64,000 bases of DNA from Mariniphaga sp041684965 (GCA_041684965.1 JAWLGR010000003.1:248001-312000), one strand, 5' to 3'; positions 1-9,123 are shown, counted from the stretch's first letter. Numbers and translations are program-made. The notes: generated by a model not told the origin, from the letters alone.

Positions 1-293
1 TCAGGGGATACTTTTTCAATGTTTTCAAAAAACACCGAACGAAATTTCAGGTCGTATTTTTGTCTGCGGATATTTTTTAAAAAGCAGTTTCTGGCAATGG
101 TAAACAAATAAGGGCGCAAGGTATCCTCTTTTATCTGAAAACGTTTATCCCATAGCTGCATAAATACATCCTGTGTTAAATCCTCCGACAGTGAACTATC
201 TCCTGAAAGATAAAACAGGTAATTCAGGACATATTGATAATTCTGATCAAATACAGCCTTAAACCAACTTTTCCCATATTTTTCAGCGCCCAT
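1..293 (-). CDS. ECF-type RNA polymerase sigma factor, 3' end outside window
   Basis: This is the N-terminal part (about 97 residues) of a sigma-70 family ECF factor, read on the minus strand from an ATG at 293; the stop codon lies beyond the left edge. Region 2 is recognisable: a short helix containing SEDLTQDVFMQLW, the usual core-polymerase-binding segment, followed by RPYLFTIARNCFLKNIRR, which matches the -10 recognition helix of ECF factors. It would direct polymerase to a small regulon. In Bacteroidota such genes often sit beside a FecR-type anti-sigma and SusC/D genes, but any such partner would be outside the window. Region 4 cannot be seen. Confidence 0.85.
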   Translation of the reverse strand, partial: MGAEKYGKSWFKAVFDQNYQYVLNYLFYLSGDSSLSEDLTQDVFMQLWDKRFQIKEDTLRPYLFTIARNCFLKNIRRQKYDLKFRSVFFENIEKVSP

Positions 294-367
294 TAGTCAG
301 GTTAAAGTTAATTATCGCAAAGTTATAACAAAAAACCTCTTAACTTAAGATTCATTAATCAGAAACA

Positions 368-1492
368 TCATCGTGTTGAAAATGCATAAATAGTAGTTGA
401 TTGATAAAGACCTTCAGGATTCAGTAAAGTTGATGGGAACCGGGGCTGATTGGGGCTGTCAGGGAAATGTTGTGTTTCAAGGCAAAATCCGGTCCTATGT
501 GTATACGGTATTCCGCTGTTTCCAATTTCTTTGCCTTCAAAATGGTTAGCGGTATAAAGCTGGATACCGGGTTCAGTAGTAAATACTTCCATATATCGGC
601 CACTTTCAGGCTCATAAGCACTGGCAGCAAAAGCCAGTTCACCGGCTTCTTTATCAATTACATAATTTATATCGTAACCCGAGCCATATCTTAATTGAGG
701 GTGGTCGGCACCAATCTGTTCACCAATAGCCTTTGGACTGGAAAAATCAAGTGCTGTACCCCGAATGTCAACTATTTCCCCGGTTGGAATCATGCTTTCA
801 TCTTTTACAGGAGTTGATTCATTGGCATTAATCACTAAAATATGGTCCAGGATATCTCCGTTTCCTTCACCTCTCAGATTAAAATAACTGTGATTGGTAA
901 GATTAATATGGGTAGGTTTATCGGTGGTTACCTGGTAATCGATTTTCAGCTCATTTTCATCGGTTAGGGTGTAGGTTACCTTAGCTTTTTTATTTCCGGG
1001 AAAGCCAAATTCACCATCATCGCTTTCAATAGTGAATGCAGTTGCATTTCCTTTTTGCTCGTAATCCCAAACTTTCCGGTACCAGCTGTCAGGTCCGGAA
1101 TGAAGGGCAGCCTGCCCATTATTAACCGGTAAATTATAGGTATTCCCATCAATGGTAAACTGAGCATTGGCTATGCGGTTTGCAAACGGTCCAACAACAG
1201 CACCATGACTTGCACCATATTTCTGATACTCACTAATTGAATTAAATCCCAGCACTACATCAGCAAAATTACCTTCCCTATCGGGAACGTAAACCGATAT
1301 GATTTTTGCACCGTAATTGGTCAGGGTAACAACCATACCGCTGGCATTTTTCATTGTAAAAATACGAGTTTGTTTCCCGTCAATCACTGTTTCAAAATCA
1401 GTTTTAGTGTAGGGCATTTCAATTTCCAATTCTTTTTTGGGAGTACAAGCGACAATTACAGCAATCAAAAAATAAAGAAATGTTTTTTTCAT
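368..1492 (-). CDS. galM: aldose 1-epimerase (galactose mutarotase), lipoprotein
   Basis: Interconverts the alpha and beta anomers of aldoses such as galactose or glucose. The 374-residue protein has the GalM landmarks: NRIAN at about 105-109, a substrate His in LHSG at 131, the catalytic acid His201 in TNHSYFNL, and the catalytic base Glu339 in GFCLETQ. A short hydrophobic leader ends in VAC, with Cys16 as a probable lipidation site, so the enzyme is likely tethered outside the cytoplasm, as in many Bacteroidota. I chose the ATG at 1492 rather than the upstream ATG at 1558 because it starts directly at a lipoprotein signal, and a TAnnTTTG box at 1534-1541 would start transcription downstream of the longer start. 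Confidence 0.92.
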   Translation of the reverse strand: MKKTFLYFLIAVIVACTPKKELEIEMPYTKTDFETVIDGKQTRIFTMKNASGMVVTLTNYGAKIISVYVPDREGNFADVVLGFNSISEYQKYGASHGAVVGPFANRIANAQFTIDGNTYNLPVNNGQAALHSGPDSWYRKVWDYEQKGNATAFTIESDDGEFGFPGNKKAKVTYTLTDENELKIDYQVTTDKPTHINLTNHSYFNLRGEGNGDILDHILVINANESTPVKDESMIPTGEIVDIRGTALDFSSPKAIGEQIGADHPQLRYGSGYDINYVIDKEAGELAFAASAYEPESGRYMEVFTTEPGIQLYTANHFEGKEIGNSGIPYTHRTGFCLETQHFPDSPNQPRFPSTLLNPEGLYQSTTIYAFSTR

Positions 1493-1533
1493 AGTTTCAA
1501 ATATTATGGAACAGAACTGAGAAATCCCCAATA

Positions 1534-1541
1534 CAAAATTA
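1534..1541 (-). promoter_or_regulatory. -7 box (TAATTTTG) for the mutarotase gene
   Basis: Minus-strand TAATTTTG is an exact match to the Bacteroidota -7 consensus TAnnTTTG. It lies about 42 bases upstream of the preferred start at 1492. No well-placed -33 TTG is visible. If real, it excludes the start at 1558. Confidence 0.45.
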
Positions 1542-1608
1542 TAAAAATAGAAATTCATAAGTATTTACAATGATTTATAAGTTTTTCAACCTCGGATCGA
1601 GAAGTTGT

Positions 1609-2403
1609 TTAACCACCGGGTTTCATATAAGGAGGAAGGTTTTCAAGTGGGATTCTCACTTCCACCACATCACCTTCTTTCCATTTTTTGGCTATTTGAC
1701 TGTAACTTCCCGGAGAAGCCAGGTATTTAACTCCTTTAACCGTAACTGTAGCATCCTCTGCCCAGGATGGAATCCGCACATAAATTTCAATATATTGCTT
1801 GGTTTCCATACCGAATACAATACGGATAAGGTCTGACTCAGGAAAATCGGTTTCCTGTGTAACGGTGACATTGCCTCCAAGTGAATGCTGAAATTGAATA
1901 GTAACCGGCCAATAAAGGTTCAAATGAATAAAATCAGTATTCCTGGTAAAAACATAGGGTAAGATAAGCGAATCGGGTATTGCATCTGAAACAGTAATAA
2001 AATACTCCCAAACGGTCAGTTCCAGTTCTTCAGCGACCATAGCATCACCAGTAATCTGAAACAAGAACCCAGTCAGGTCAAACCAGGAAACAGCCTCCTC
2101 ATGGGTTATTTCCCTGTTTCGCACCTCTTTTCTAAAGCTATCCCAAAAGAAAAGGAATTTATCCATATCAAACTGCTCCTCATCATCAAAAAACTTAAGT
2201 CTGAGCTCTGCCAGGCTATCCAGCCCCGGATAAAGGCCCTGCACAGCGCCGGTATAATTATTATTCATGAAAGCTTCCTTCTCAAATTCCAGGCCGACTC
2301 CCTCAGGAAGGGTTCTGTAGGTAATATATTCAGGTGATTTGTCAGAAGAATCGCAAGATACAATAAACAATAAAGCCGGTAAAGCAAATAAAATCCATCT
2401 CAT
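1609..2403 (-). CDS. lipoprotein resembling the C-terminal half of GH127 (DUF1680) proteins
   Basis: A 264-residue lipoprotein with a leader ending FIVSC (Cys17). Residues about 104-255 look like the C-terminal part of beta-L-arabinofuranosidase family GH127: LFQITGDAMVAEELE at about 115-128 resembles the end of the helical barrel, ETDFPESD at 184-191 and RIPSWAEDATVTVKG at 210-224 match the beta-sandwich, and PGSY plus WKEGDVVEVRIP at 231-252 close it. Residues 25-100 have no recognisable match. The only cysteine is the lipid anchor, so the Cys-based zinc site and nucleophile known in GH127 are absent and hydrolase activity is unlikely. It could be a sugar-binding derivative or a decayed remnant, but the frame is intact with proper start and stop. 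The link to GH127 is from pattern recall and needs a profile search. Confidence 0.7.
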   Translation of the reverse strand: MRWILFALPALLFIVSCDSSDKSPEYITYRTLPEGVGLEFEKEAFMNNNYTGAVQGLYPGLDSLAELRLKFFDDEEQFDMDKFLFFWDSFRKEVRNREITHEEAVSWFDLTGFLFQITGDAMVAEELELTVWEYFITVSDAIPDSLILPYVFTRNTDFIHLNLYWPVTIQFQHSLGGNVTVTQETDFPESDLIRIVFGMETKQYIEIYVRIPSWAEDATVTVKGVKYLASPGSYSQIAKKWKEGDVVEVRIPLENLPPYMKPGG

Positions 2404-2518
2404 TCCTTGTACAAGTTCAATTTAGAACAGTAACATAAATATAGAAAGCAGGGTTCATCTGGCAGTAAAAATAAAAGGTTACTATAAATCTCTTCCTTAT
2501 TTCAAATAAATATTTCCA

Positions 2519-2526
2519 TATATTTG
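2519..2526 (+). promoter_or_regulatory. -7 box (TATATTTG) upstream of the MATE transporter
   Basis: Exact TAnnTTTG match about 107 bases before the start at 2633, in an otherwise gene-free stretch. No clear -33 TTG at the usual distance. Confidence 0.35.
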
Positions 2527-2632
2527 CCGAAGTTGCCTGCCAGTGTCCTATTCAGATATTCGCAACATATTGTGAACAGCACACTACCCAGCCAATAAGG
2601 CTCTTATAAGCAACAAACTCATAAAAGCCATT

Positions 2633-4072
2633 ATGTCGGAATTCAAAAAGGAAAATAAGGGCTTCGTTAAGATCGATACCGGCAAATTTAAATCTATTTG
2701 GAAAGATATTAAGGAATCGATAAGTGGCACTGAACGTGATTTTACGCAGGCACCCCTTGGTCATGCCATCCTGATACTGGCGGTTCCAATGGTTCTTGAG
2801 ATGCTCATGGAGTCGGTATTTGCAGTTGTAGATATATTCTTCGTTTCCAGGTTAGGGTCAGAAGCTGTGGCTATTGTGGGAATAACTGAATCAGTAATGA
2901 CCATTATATATGCCATAGCATCGGGACTAAGTGTTGCCACTACAGCGCTGGTTGCCCGTCGGATAGGAGAAAAGCGGAGACAGGATGCAGGTATTGTTGC
3001 TTTTCAGGCTATTCTTGCCGGTATTTTTATTTCATTGCTGATTGCCCTGCCGGGCATTCTGTTTGCCAAAGAATTCCTCATACTAATGGGTGCCACCGAA
3101 AGTATGGCTGAAGAGGGGGCATTGTATCCCGCCATCATCTTTGGAGGCAATGCAGTAGTAATGTTGTTGTTTATTATCAATGCAGTATTCCGGAGTTCAG
3201 GTGATGCTGCCATATCAATGCGGGTGGTGTGGTTTGCCAACATTTTAAACCTGATACTTGACCCATTACTTATTTTCGGCTACGGGCCTTTCCCTGAGCT
3301 CGGTCTTGCCGGTGCAGCCATTGCAACAACCATTGGCAGAGGAATAGCAGTAGTATATCAGTTCTATCTACTCTTCAAAGGCAATTACCGCATTAAATTA
3401 GTTTGGAAAAGTATTCAGGTAAAAACAAAGGTAATGCTTGAACTTGTTCAAATCTCAGGCGGGGGGATATTGCAAAACCTGGTAGCCACCTCAAGCTGGA
3501 TATTTCTGGTACGAATCATTTCCTTCAGTGGACCTGAAGCCTTGGCAGGATATACCATTGCCATACGTATCATCTTGTTCTCACTTCTGCCAGCCTGGGG
3601 GCTCAGCAATGCAGCTTCCACATTGGTTGGTCAGAATCTGGGTGCCAAACATCCACAACGGGCAGAACGTTCAGTATGGATTACAGGCTATGCAAATATG
3701 ATATTTATGGGTACAATTGGATTATTTTTGGCCTTGTTTCCTGCAGTTTTTATACGACTTTTCATTGCCGATGAAGCTGTTGTCGATTTCGGAGCAATGG
3801 CTTTACGTACAATCAGCTATGGTTTTGTTTTTTATGCATTGGGAATGGTGCTTATACAGGGATTCAATGGCAGCGGCGATACATTTACCCCCACAAAAAT
3901 TAATTTGGTCTGCTTCTGGCTTGTAGAAATTCCTCTGGCATACCTTCTGGCTATAACTTTTGAAATGGGACTCATGGGAGCAAGCATTGCCATTGTTTCA
4001 GCCGAAAGTTTACTGGCGATTATTGCCTGGTTGCTATTCAGAAAGGGGAAATGGAAACTACGAGAGGTTTGA
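2633..4072 (+). CDS. MATE family efflux transporter
   Basis: A 479-residue inner-membrane antiporter of the multidrug and toxin extrusion family, expected to export organic cations or drugs using a sodium or proton gradient. It has about twelve hydrophobic segments in two six-helix halves after a roughly 40-residue polar N-terminus. Typical MATE wording is present: PMVLEMLMESVFAVVD in the first helix, FVSRLGSEAVAIVG after it, and GLSNAASTLVGQNLGAK at the start of the second half. Length is normal for the family. It stands alone between a minus-strand gene and an SDR gene 234 bases downstream, so nothing in the neighbourhood indicates the substrate. Confidence 0.93.
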   Translation: MSEFKKENKGFVKIDTGKFKSIWKDIKESISGTERDFTQAPLGHAILILAVPMVLEMLMESVFAVVDIFFVSRLGSEAVAIVGITESVMTIIYAIASGLSVATTALVARRIGEKRRQDAGIVAFQAILAGIFISLLIALPGILFAKEFLILMGATESMAEEGALYPAIIFGGNAVVMLLFIINAVFRSSGDAAISMRVVWFANILNLILDPLLIFGYGPFPELGLAGAAIATTIGRGIAVVYQFYLLFKGNYRIKLVWKSIQVKTKVMLELVQISGGGILQNLVATSSWIFLVRIISFSGPEALAGYTIAIRIILFSLLPAWGLSNAASTLVGQNLGAKHPQRAERSVWITGYANMIFMGTIGLFLALFPAVFIRLFIADEAVVDFGAMALRTISYGFVFYALGMVLIQGFNGSGDTFTPTKINLVCFWLVEIPLAYLLAITFEMGLMGASIAIVSAESLLAIIAWLLFRKGKWKLREV

Positions 4073-4306
4073 TTCCACAACTTCTTCTTTTCAGCCCCGG
4101 ATGAGGTCTGTTACAGATGATAACAGAATTGATCTGCGGTTATAACGAATGTTTTGTCTTTTTATCATTTCCCATGCAATCTCAGCTGAATTCCAAAGAA
4201 AATCACCTGTTTTATTGATGAAATTTATATTCAAATAATAGTTTTTAATGTAACCCTGAACAATGAGTATTGGAAATTGTCATTTATTTCTTGAAATAAT
4301 ATTGGT

Positions 4307-5095
4307 ATGGATTTAAATATAGAGGGAAAAACATTTATGGTAGCAGCTTCCAGCAAGGGACTGGGGTTTGGCATAGCACGTGAACTGGCCCTGAACGGAG
4401 CTGCTGTTTGCATAGCAAGCCGCACCCTTGAAAATGTTGAGACAGCAGCTCAAAAATTAAGGGAAGAGACAAATGCGATGGTACATGCCTCGGTATTTGA
4501 TGCGGCCGATGCAAGTTCTATAAAGCCATGGATTGAAGACGCAGTTCGAGCTTTCGAACGTATTGACGGACTGGTGGTGAACGCAGGTGGGCCTCCTCCG
4601 GGCAATTTCAACGACTTCTCCGATGACGAATGGCTGTCTGCCTTTAATCTGACTTTGATGAGTGCTGTCAGGCTGATTCGGGAAGTGCAGCCGCATTTAC
4701 ATGCAGCTGGCGGAGGTTCTATATTGACCATCACATCTATTTCGGTGAAGGAGCCTATTAATGGATTGCTGTTATCCAACGTCTTTCGTTCGGGTGTTGC
4801 CAGCCTGGTAAAAAGTATTGCAAACGAGCTTGCTTGTGAAAATATCAGAGTTAATAATTTAATTCCCGGACGTTTTGACACCGACCGTGTAAAACAACTC
4901 GATAAAAATCTTTCGGAAAAACAAGGTATACCCGTTGAGAAGGTCAGGCAACAACATGAAACGGCCATTCCCCTGGGAAGATATGGAACAATTGAAGAAT
5001 TTGGTAAAGCCGGGGCATTTCTTCTTTCGGATGCAGCTTCCTATATTACAGGAGCAAGCCTGGTGGTTGATGGCGGAATGTTTAAAGGTATTTAG
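4307..5095 (+). CDS. SDR family oxidoreductase with non-canonical active site
   Basis: A 262-residue Rossmann-fold protein of the short-chain dehydrogenase/reductase superfamily. The nucleotide-binding loop ASSKGLGFG (14-22) and the VNAGG motif (91-95) are present, and the C-terminal LVVDGGM is typical. The catalytic tetrad is altered: after Ser144/Ser146 the usual Tyr-x3-Lys positions are Ser157 and Arg161 in LLLSNVFRSGVASL. A subfamily of SDRs with this SNxxRxG pattern is often labelled 3-oxoacyl-ACP reductase, so the change is probably inherited rather than damage. Whether it is an active oxidoreductase is uncertain and I cannot name a substrate. It appears to be a single-gene unit. Confidence 0.85.
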   Translation: MDLNIEGKTFMVAASSKGLGFGIARELALNGAAVCIASRTLENVETAAQKLREETNAMVHASVFDAADASSIKPWIEDAVRAFERIDGLVVNAGGPPPGNFNDFSDDEWLSAFNLTLMSAVRLIREVQPHLHAAGGGSILTITSISVKEPINGLLLSNVFRSGVASLVKSIANELACENIRVNNLIPGRFDTDRVKQLDKNLSEKQGIPVEKVRQQHETAIPLGRYGTIEEFGKAGAFLLSDAASYITGASLVVDGGMFKGI

Positions 5096-5409
5096 AGAAT
5101 TTATGAACCTGCCGGAGAAAGGTTACTGCAATTTTAATATAGGAGATAATAGCTATATGTTCCTGCTTTGAATGAACGAAAACTAAGTAGGGAACTGTTG
5201 CTTATGTAGGTTTAACATGCAATCCGAAGATTAACTATGTAAGCAGTACTAATTTTAATCTGCATAAACAAGGCTCTGTTATTTTATGCATTCAAGCGAA
5301 ATTTGAAATTTTATGTATTCCTTGAAATAATAACAGACAGAATAATCTGTTTTATTGAGTTACATCATGATTTTGGCTTACTTTGCTATGAAAATGATTC
5401 GCAGGCAAA
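5096..5409. other. intergenic region, no gene seen
   Basis: About 314 AT-rich bases between the SDR gene and the ABC exporter pair. I see no convincing reading frame, strong terminator or complete promoter. A TTACTTTG string near 5377-5384 approximates a -7 box but is one base short of consensus. Confidence 0.6.
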
Positions 5410-7158
5410 ATGAATAATAGCAAAAAAGAAAAATACCGTCAAAAGAATTTAAACTTCAAGATGCTTGAGTTACTAAAGCCATTTAAGCTGGTGGTTATAT
5501 TGCTTATTCTTTTTGCCCTTTTAGGAAATTCAGCGAACCTTTTAATTCCAAGAATAATTTCCCGTGGAATTGATACATATATTGGGGGAGATTATGAATT
5601 TAAGAAAATTCTTGGAGAATTTATGCTGGTTACCATTACCATTTTTATTTTTTCCTTTCTGCAATTGGTGGTTCAGACTTACGCCTCGGAACGGGTGGGG
5701 TATGATTTGAGAAAAAAACTTTCTGATAAAATATCACGACAAAGTTATTCTTTTATCCAAAAAACCAATCCTTCGAAACTGCTCACCAACCTTACTTCCG
5801 ACATGGACTCAGTTAAGTTATTTGTATCACAAGCAGTAACTTCCATCGTGTCATCAACATTTATCATTATAGGTACCAGCATACTGCTCATAATCATTAA
5901 CTGGAAACTGGCGGTGCCCGTAATTCTAATGATCCCTCTTATTGGTTTCGCATTTCATATCATTCTCCAGAGAGTTAAAGTATTTTTCAGAAAAAGCAGG
6001 GAGGTAGTTGATTGGCTTAATCAGGTAATTAACGAAAGTATTTTGGGTTCGGCCATTATCAGAGTGCTCAATTCCCAACAAACTGAATACAGAAAGTTTT
6101 TAGTTGCCAGCACAGAAGCCCGGGATCTGGGAATTTCAATTGTAACCTTATTTGCCACATTAATTCCCCTTATCACTTTTGTTGCTAATATGGCAATATT
6201 AACAATTCTTGCTCTGGGTGGACATCTGGTAATTTCAGGAAATTTGTCACTCGGTGATTTTGCAGCTTTCAACAGCTATGTTGCACTACTCATATTTCCA
6301 ATAATAGTAATTGGATTCATGAGTAACTTAATTGCCCGTGCTGCTGCTTCCTATGAACGAATAGAAAATGTGATAAATTCTCCTGAAACAGAAAATACTG
6401 GCAGTATAAACAAGCCTCTTCAGGGAAACATTGAATTTAAAAATGTCACTGTCACGTATGAGGAAAAACCTGCATTAAAAAATATATCTCTTCAAATAAA
6501 TGCCGGCTCACGCACAGCCATAATAGGACCTACAGCAGCCGGAAAAACCCAATTGCTGTATTTGCTCACCGGACTCATAAAGCCTGATGAAGGCACTGTA
6601 GAATTTGATGGAATAAATGTTGAGAATTACAAAAAAGATAATTTTTATAATCAGGTAGGTTTTGTGTTCCAGGACAGTGTGCTGTTTAATATGAGTTTGA
6701 GGGAAAACATTTCATTCAGTAAAACAGTTACCGATGCCTCATTACAAAAAGCCATTGATACAGCTGGCCTGAAAGAATTTATTAAATCCCTGCCACAAAA
6801 GCTTGACACTATTGTATCAGAACGGGGAACAAGTTTATCGGGAGGACAGAAACAGCGAATCATGCTGGCCCGTGCTCTTGCATTGGATCCAAAGATCCTT
6901 CTGCTCGATGACTTTACTTCCCGCGTTGATCCGCAAACAGAATTAAAAATTCTTCAGAATGTGAGGAAAAATTACCCCAATATTACACTTATATCAGTAA
7001 CTCAGAAAATCAAACCTGTTAAAGAATTTGATTTGATAGTTCTGCTAATGGAAGGAGAACTTATAGCAGCAGGAAATCATAAAACCTTACGCTCTGGCTG
7101 CCCTGAATATGTTCAGATATATGATTCACAAAAAAGCACAAGCCATTATGAATTATAA
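5410..7158 (+). CDS. ABC exporter half-transporter, subunit with degenerate ATP site
   Basis: A 582-residue fusion of a six-helix membrane domain (about 20-325) with an ATP-binding domain (about 345-570). Walker A GPTAAGKT is at 373-380 and the signature LSGGQ at 476-480. Walker B reads LLLDD with Asp501 where the catalytic Glu normally sits, and the switch-loop His is Gln532 in ISVTQK. These are the hallmarks of the degenerate subunit of heterodimeric exporters such as TM287/288 and BmrCD. Its stop overlaps the next gene, which carries the complementary features, so the two almost certainly form one asymmetric exporter. Substrate is unknown; lipid or drug export are both possible. Confidence 0.93.
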   Translation: MNNSKKEKYRQKNLNFKMLELLKPFKLVVILLILFALLGNSANLLIPRIISRGIDTYIGGDYEFKKILGEFMLVTITIFIFSFLQLVVQTYASERVGYDLRKKLSDKISRQSYSFIQKTNPSKLLTNLTSDMDSVKLFVSQAVTSIVSSTFIIIGTSILLIIINWKLAVPVILMIPLIGFAFHIILQRVKVFFRKSREVVDWLNQVINESILGSAIIRVLNSQQTEYRKFLVASTEARDLGISIVTLFATLIPLITFVANMAILTILALGGHLVISGNLSLGDFAAFNSYVALLIFPIIVIGFMSNLIARAAASYERIENVINSPETENTGSINKPLQGNIEFKNVTVTYEEKPALKNISLQINAGSRTAIIGPTAAGKTQLLYLLTGLIKPDEGTVEFDGINVENYKKDNFYNQVGFVFQDSVLFNMSLRENISFSKTVTDASLQKAIDTAGLKEFIKSLPQKLDTIVSERGTSLSGGQKQRIMLARALALDPKILLLDDFTSRVDPQTELKILQNVRKNYPNITLISVTQKIKPVKEFDLIVLLMEGELIAAGNHKTLRSGCPEYVQIYDSQKSTSHYEL

Positions 7159-8908
7159 TCTGGATAATGAAGACATTATTGGGAAGAAGAGCCCTGGCTT
7201 TAATTCATTAAAGAGCCTGGTAGCTCATATGGTGAAAGAAAAGAAGGTTCTGGTAATTGCTTTTATATCCATGTTAATAACTGCAGTTCTTAATCTTGCC
7301 GGCCCTATAATAATTGGATATACAATTGATAATTATATCCAGACCGGCCAGTATAGAGGAGTGCTGGTCTTTAGCAGTATCCTTTTTGCCATGTACATTA
7401 CAGCCTTTGGAGCAGGATATTTGCAAACCAGGCTAATGGGTTCAGTTGGTCAAAGAATGTTATATAATTTGCGGAATTCTGTTTTTAGAAAATTACAGGA
7501 ATTGCCTTTTGCCTTCTTCAATCAAAACAAAACTGGTGACCTGATTTCAAGAATCAACAATGACACAGAAAAAATAAACCAATTTTTTTCGCAGTCGTTG
7601 ATGCAATTTCTCCGTTCCATCCTGATGATGATTGGTGCAGGGATATTTTTACTTGCCATTCATTTGCCATTGGGTGCTGCCACACTTTCCCCTGCTTTAC
7701 TGATCTTAATTTTCACTAGGCTGGCAGCACCATGGGTAAAAAAACGCAATGCCAAAAGTTTAAAAAGTGAAGGCAATCTTAGCTCCGAAGTACAGGAAAG
7801 CCTGAATAATTTCAGAGTGATAGTTGCATTTAACCGCCGTGATTATTTCAGAAAGCGGTTTGATTTGATTAACCGTAACAACTATTCAGCTTCAGTGAAA
7901 GCCGGAATTGCAAATAATTCATTTATACCTGTATACACTTTTTTTTCAAACGTTGGATTGGTTATCGTTCTCACTTTAGGAATCTGGTTCATTTCCAGGG
8001 GACAATTTACTATCGGTTTGCTAATTAGTTTTATTGCCTATGTTAATAGTTTTTACAGCCCTTTGCGCCAGCTCGCTTCCCTTTGGGCTAGTTTCCAGGT
8101 TGCACTGGCTGCATGGGACAGAGTGAGAAAAGTGCTGGAACTCGAAAGCAACCTGCCCCGGTTAAAGAAAGATGCAAAGGAACCCTCAACCGCTTTATTG
8201 TCGTTTCGTAATGTTTCCTTCTCCTATCCTGACGGAAAGGAAGTATTACATCATATTAATTTCGATTTAGAAAAGGGAAAAACTTATGCATTTGTAGGCC
8301 CTACAGGTGGAGGTAAAACTACCACAGCCTCTCTTGCAGCACGGCTGTTCGATCCAGTCAGTGGAAAGGTGCTTCTATATGGGCGAGATATTCGCTCCTA
8401 TCCGGCAGAAGAACGTGTAAAAAAAATAGGATTCATTTTGCAGGACCCTTTTTTATTCAGCGGCACAATCAGAGAAAATATCTTACATGGGAATAAAGAA
8501 TACCAGCATGCATCGAACAGTGAATTATCCACAATATTTCAGGAATCTGGTCTTGAATCTCTGATACATCGGTTTGAGAATGGCCTGGAAACAAAAATTA
8601 ATGTTACCGGAGATGGTATCAGTTTAGGTCAAAAACAACTTATAGCATTTATGCGGGCCGTCATCCGTAAACCTGACCTGCTTATTCTTGATGAAGCTAC
8701 AGCTAATATAGATACAGTGACAGAGAATTTGCTGGAGGAAATTCTTCAGAAACTTCCGGCATCAACAACAAAACTGGTTATTGCTCACCGGTTGAATACC
8801 ATCGCCAATGCGGATGTAATCTATTTTGTAAATACAGGCAATGTCATCCTTGCCGGTTCTCTAAATGAAGCAATAGAAATGCTGATGAAAGATAACATTG
8901 AAAGCTAA
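7148..8908 (+). CDS. ABC exporter half-transporter, subunit with catalytic ATP site
   Basis: A 586-residue partner of the preceding gene, with membrane domain then ATPase. Walker A GPTGGGKT is at 384-391, Walker B LLILDEA has the catalytic Glu516, and the H-loop His547 is in VIAHRL. The signature is altered to ISLGQ (491-495) instead of LSGGQ. Paired with the upstream subunit this gives one consensus site (this Walker A/B with the partner's LSGGQ) and one degenerate site. I chose the ATG at 7148, inside the last codons of the upstream gene, giving an 11-base overlap that suggests translational coupling. An in-frame ATG at 7109 would add 13 residues overlapping the neighbour's C-terminus. Confidence 0.93.
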   Translation: MNYNLDNEDIIGKKSPGFNSLKSLVAHMVKEKKVLVIAFISMLITAVLNLAGPIIIGYTIDNYIQTGQYRGVLVFSSILFAMYITAFGAGYLQTRLMGSVGQRMLYNLRNSVFRKLQELPFAFFNQNKTGDLISRINNDTEKINQFFSQSLMQFLRSILMMIGAGIFLLAIHLPLGAATLSPALLILIFTRLAAPWVKKRNAKSLKSEGNLSSEVQESLNNFRVIVAFNRRDYFRKRFDLINRNNYSASVKAGIANNSFIPVYTFFSNVGLVIVLTLGIWFISRGQFTIGLLISFIAYVNSFYSPLRQLASLWASFQVALAAWDRVRKVLELESNLPRLKKDAKEPSTALLSFRNVSFSYPDGKEVLHHINFDLEKGKTYAFVGPTGGGKTTTASLAARLFDPVSGKVLLYGRDIRSYPAEERVKKIGFILQDPFLFSGTIRENILHGNKEYQHASNSELSTIFQESGLESLIHRFENGLETKINVTGDGISLGQKQLIAFMRAVIRKPDLLILDEATANIDTVTENLLEEILQKLPASTTKLVIAHRLNTIANADVIYFVNTGNVILAGSLNEAIEMLMKDNIES

Positions 8909-8940
8909 TCTTTACAAGGCTTTTTTGAACTTACTGCAGT

Positions 8941-9123
8941 TTAAAGCCCTCTCCTTCTCTCATCCGGATTGTCGCCCGACTCCAGATTACTGTTCTCATT
9001 ATCATCCTCCTCCGGTATGTTTTCCTTTCTTTTATCCCTTTCATCCGGGTTATCACCTGATTCAGGATGTGGTTCCTCTTCTGCAATAATCTTTTCAATC
9101 GCAAAGTATTCCATAATACTCAT
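8941..9123 (-). CDS. small acidic protein with duplicated ESGDNPDER motif
   Basis: A 60-residue reading frame (57 if translation begins at the second ATG, 9114), highly charged, with no signal peptide or membrane segment. The nonapeptide ESGDNPDER occurs twice, at residues 20-28 and 47-55, separated by a lysine- and acid-rich linker. At the DNA level the two copies differ in seven of nine codons, always at the third position and always synonymously. That is hard to explain unless the frame is translated and the peptide is selected. It is convergent with the ABC exporter gene. I recognise no family. Function is unknown; the charge suggests a disordered binding or ion-interacting peptide, which is inference. 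Confidence 0.6.
   Translation of the reverse strand: MSIMEYFAIEKIIAEEEPHPESGDNPDERDKRKENIPEEDDNENSNLESGDNPDERRRGL

Noticed and set aside
4450..4968. 172-codon frame antisense to the SDR gene
   Set aside because: Lies wholly inside a well-supported gene on the other strand, with low-complexity Ser-rich translation typical of an antisense shadow.
7109..7147. Upstream ATG extension of the second ABC subunit
   Set aside because: Would add 13 residues that overlap the last codons of the first subunit; the 11-base overlap start at 7148 is more usual and fits the family.
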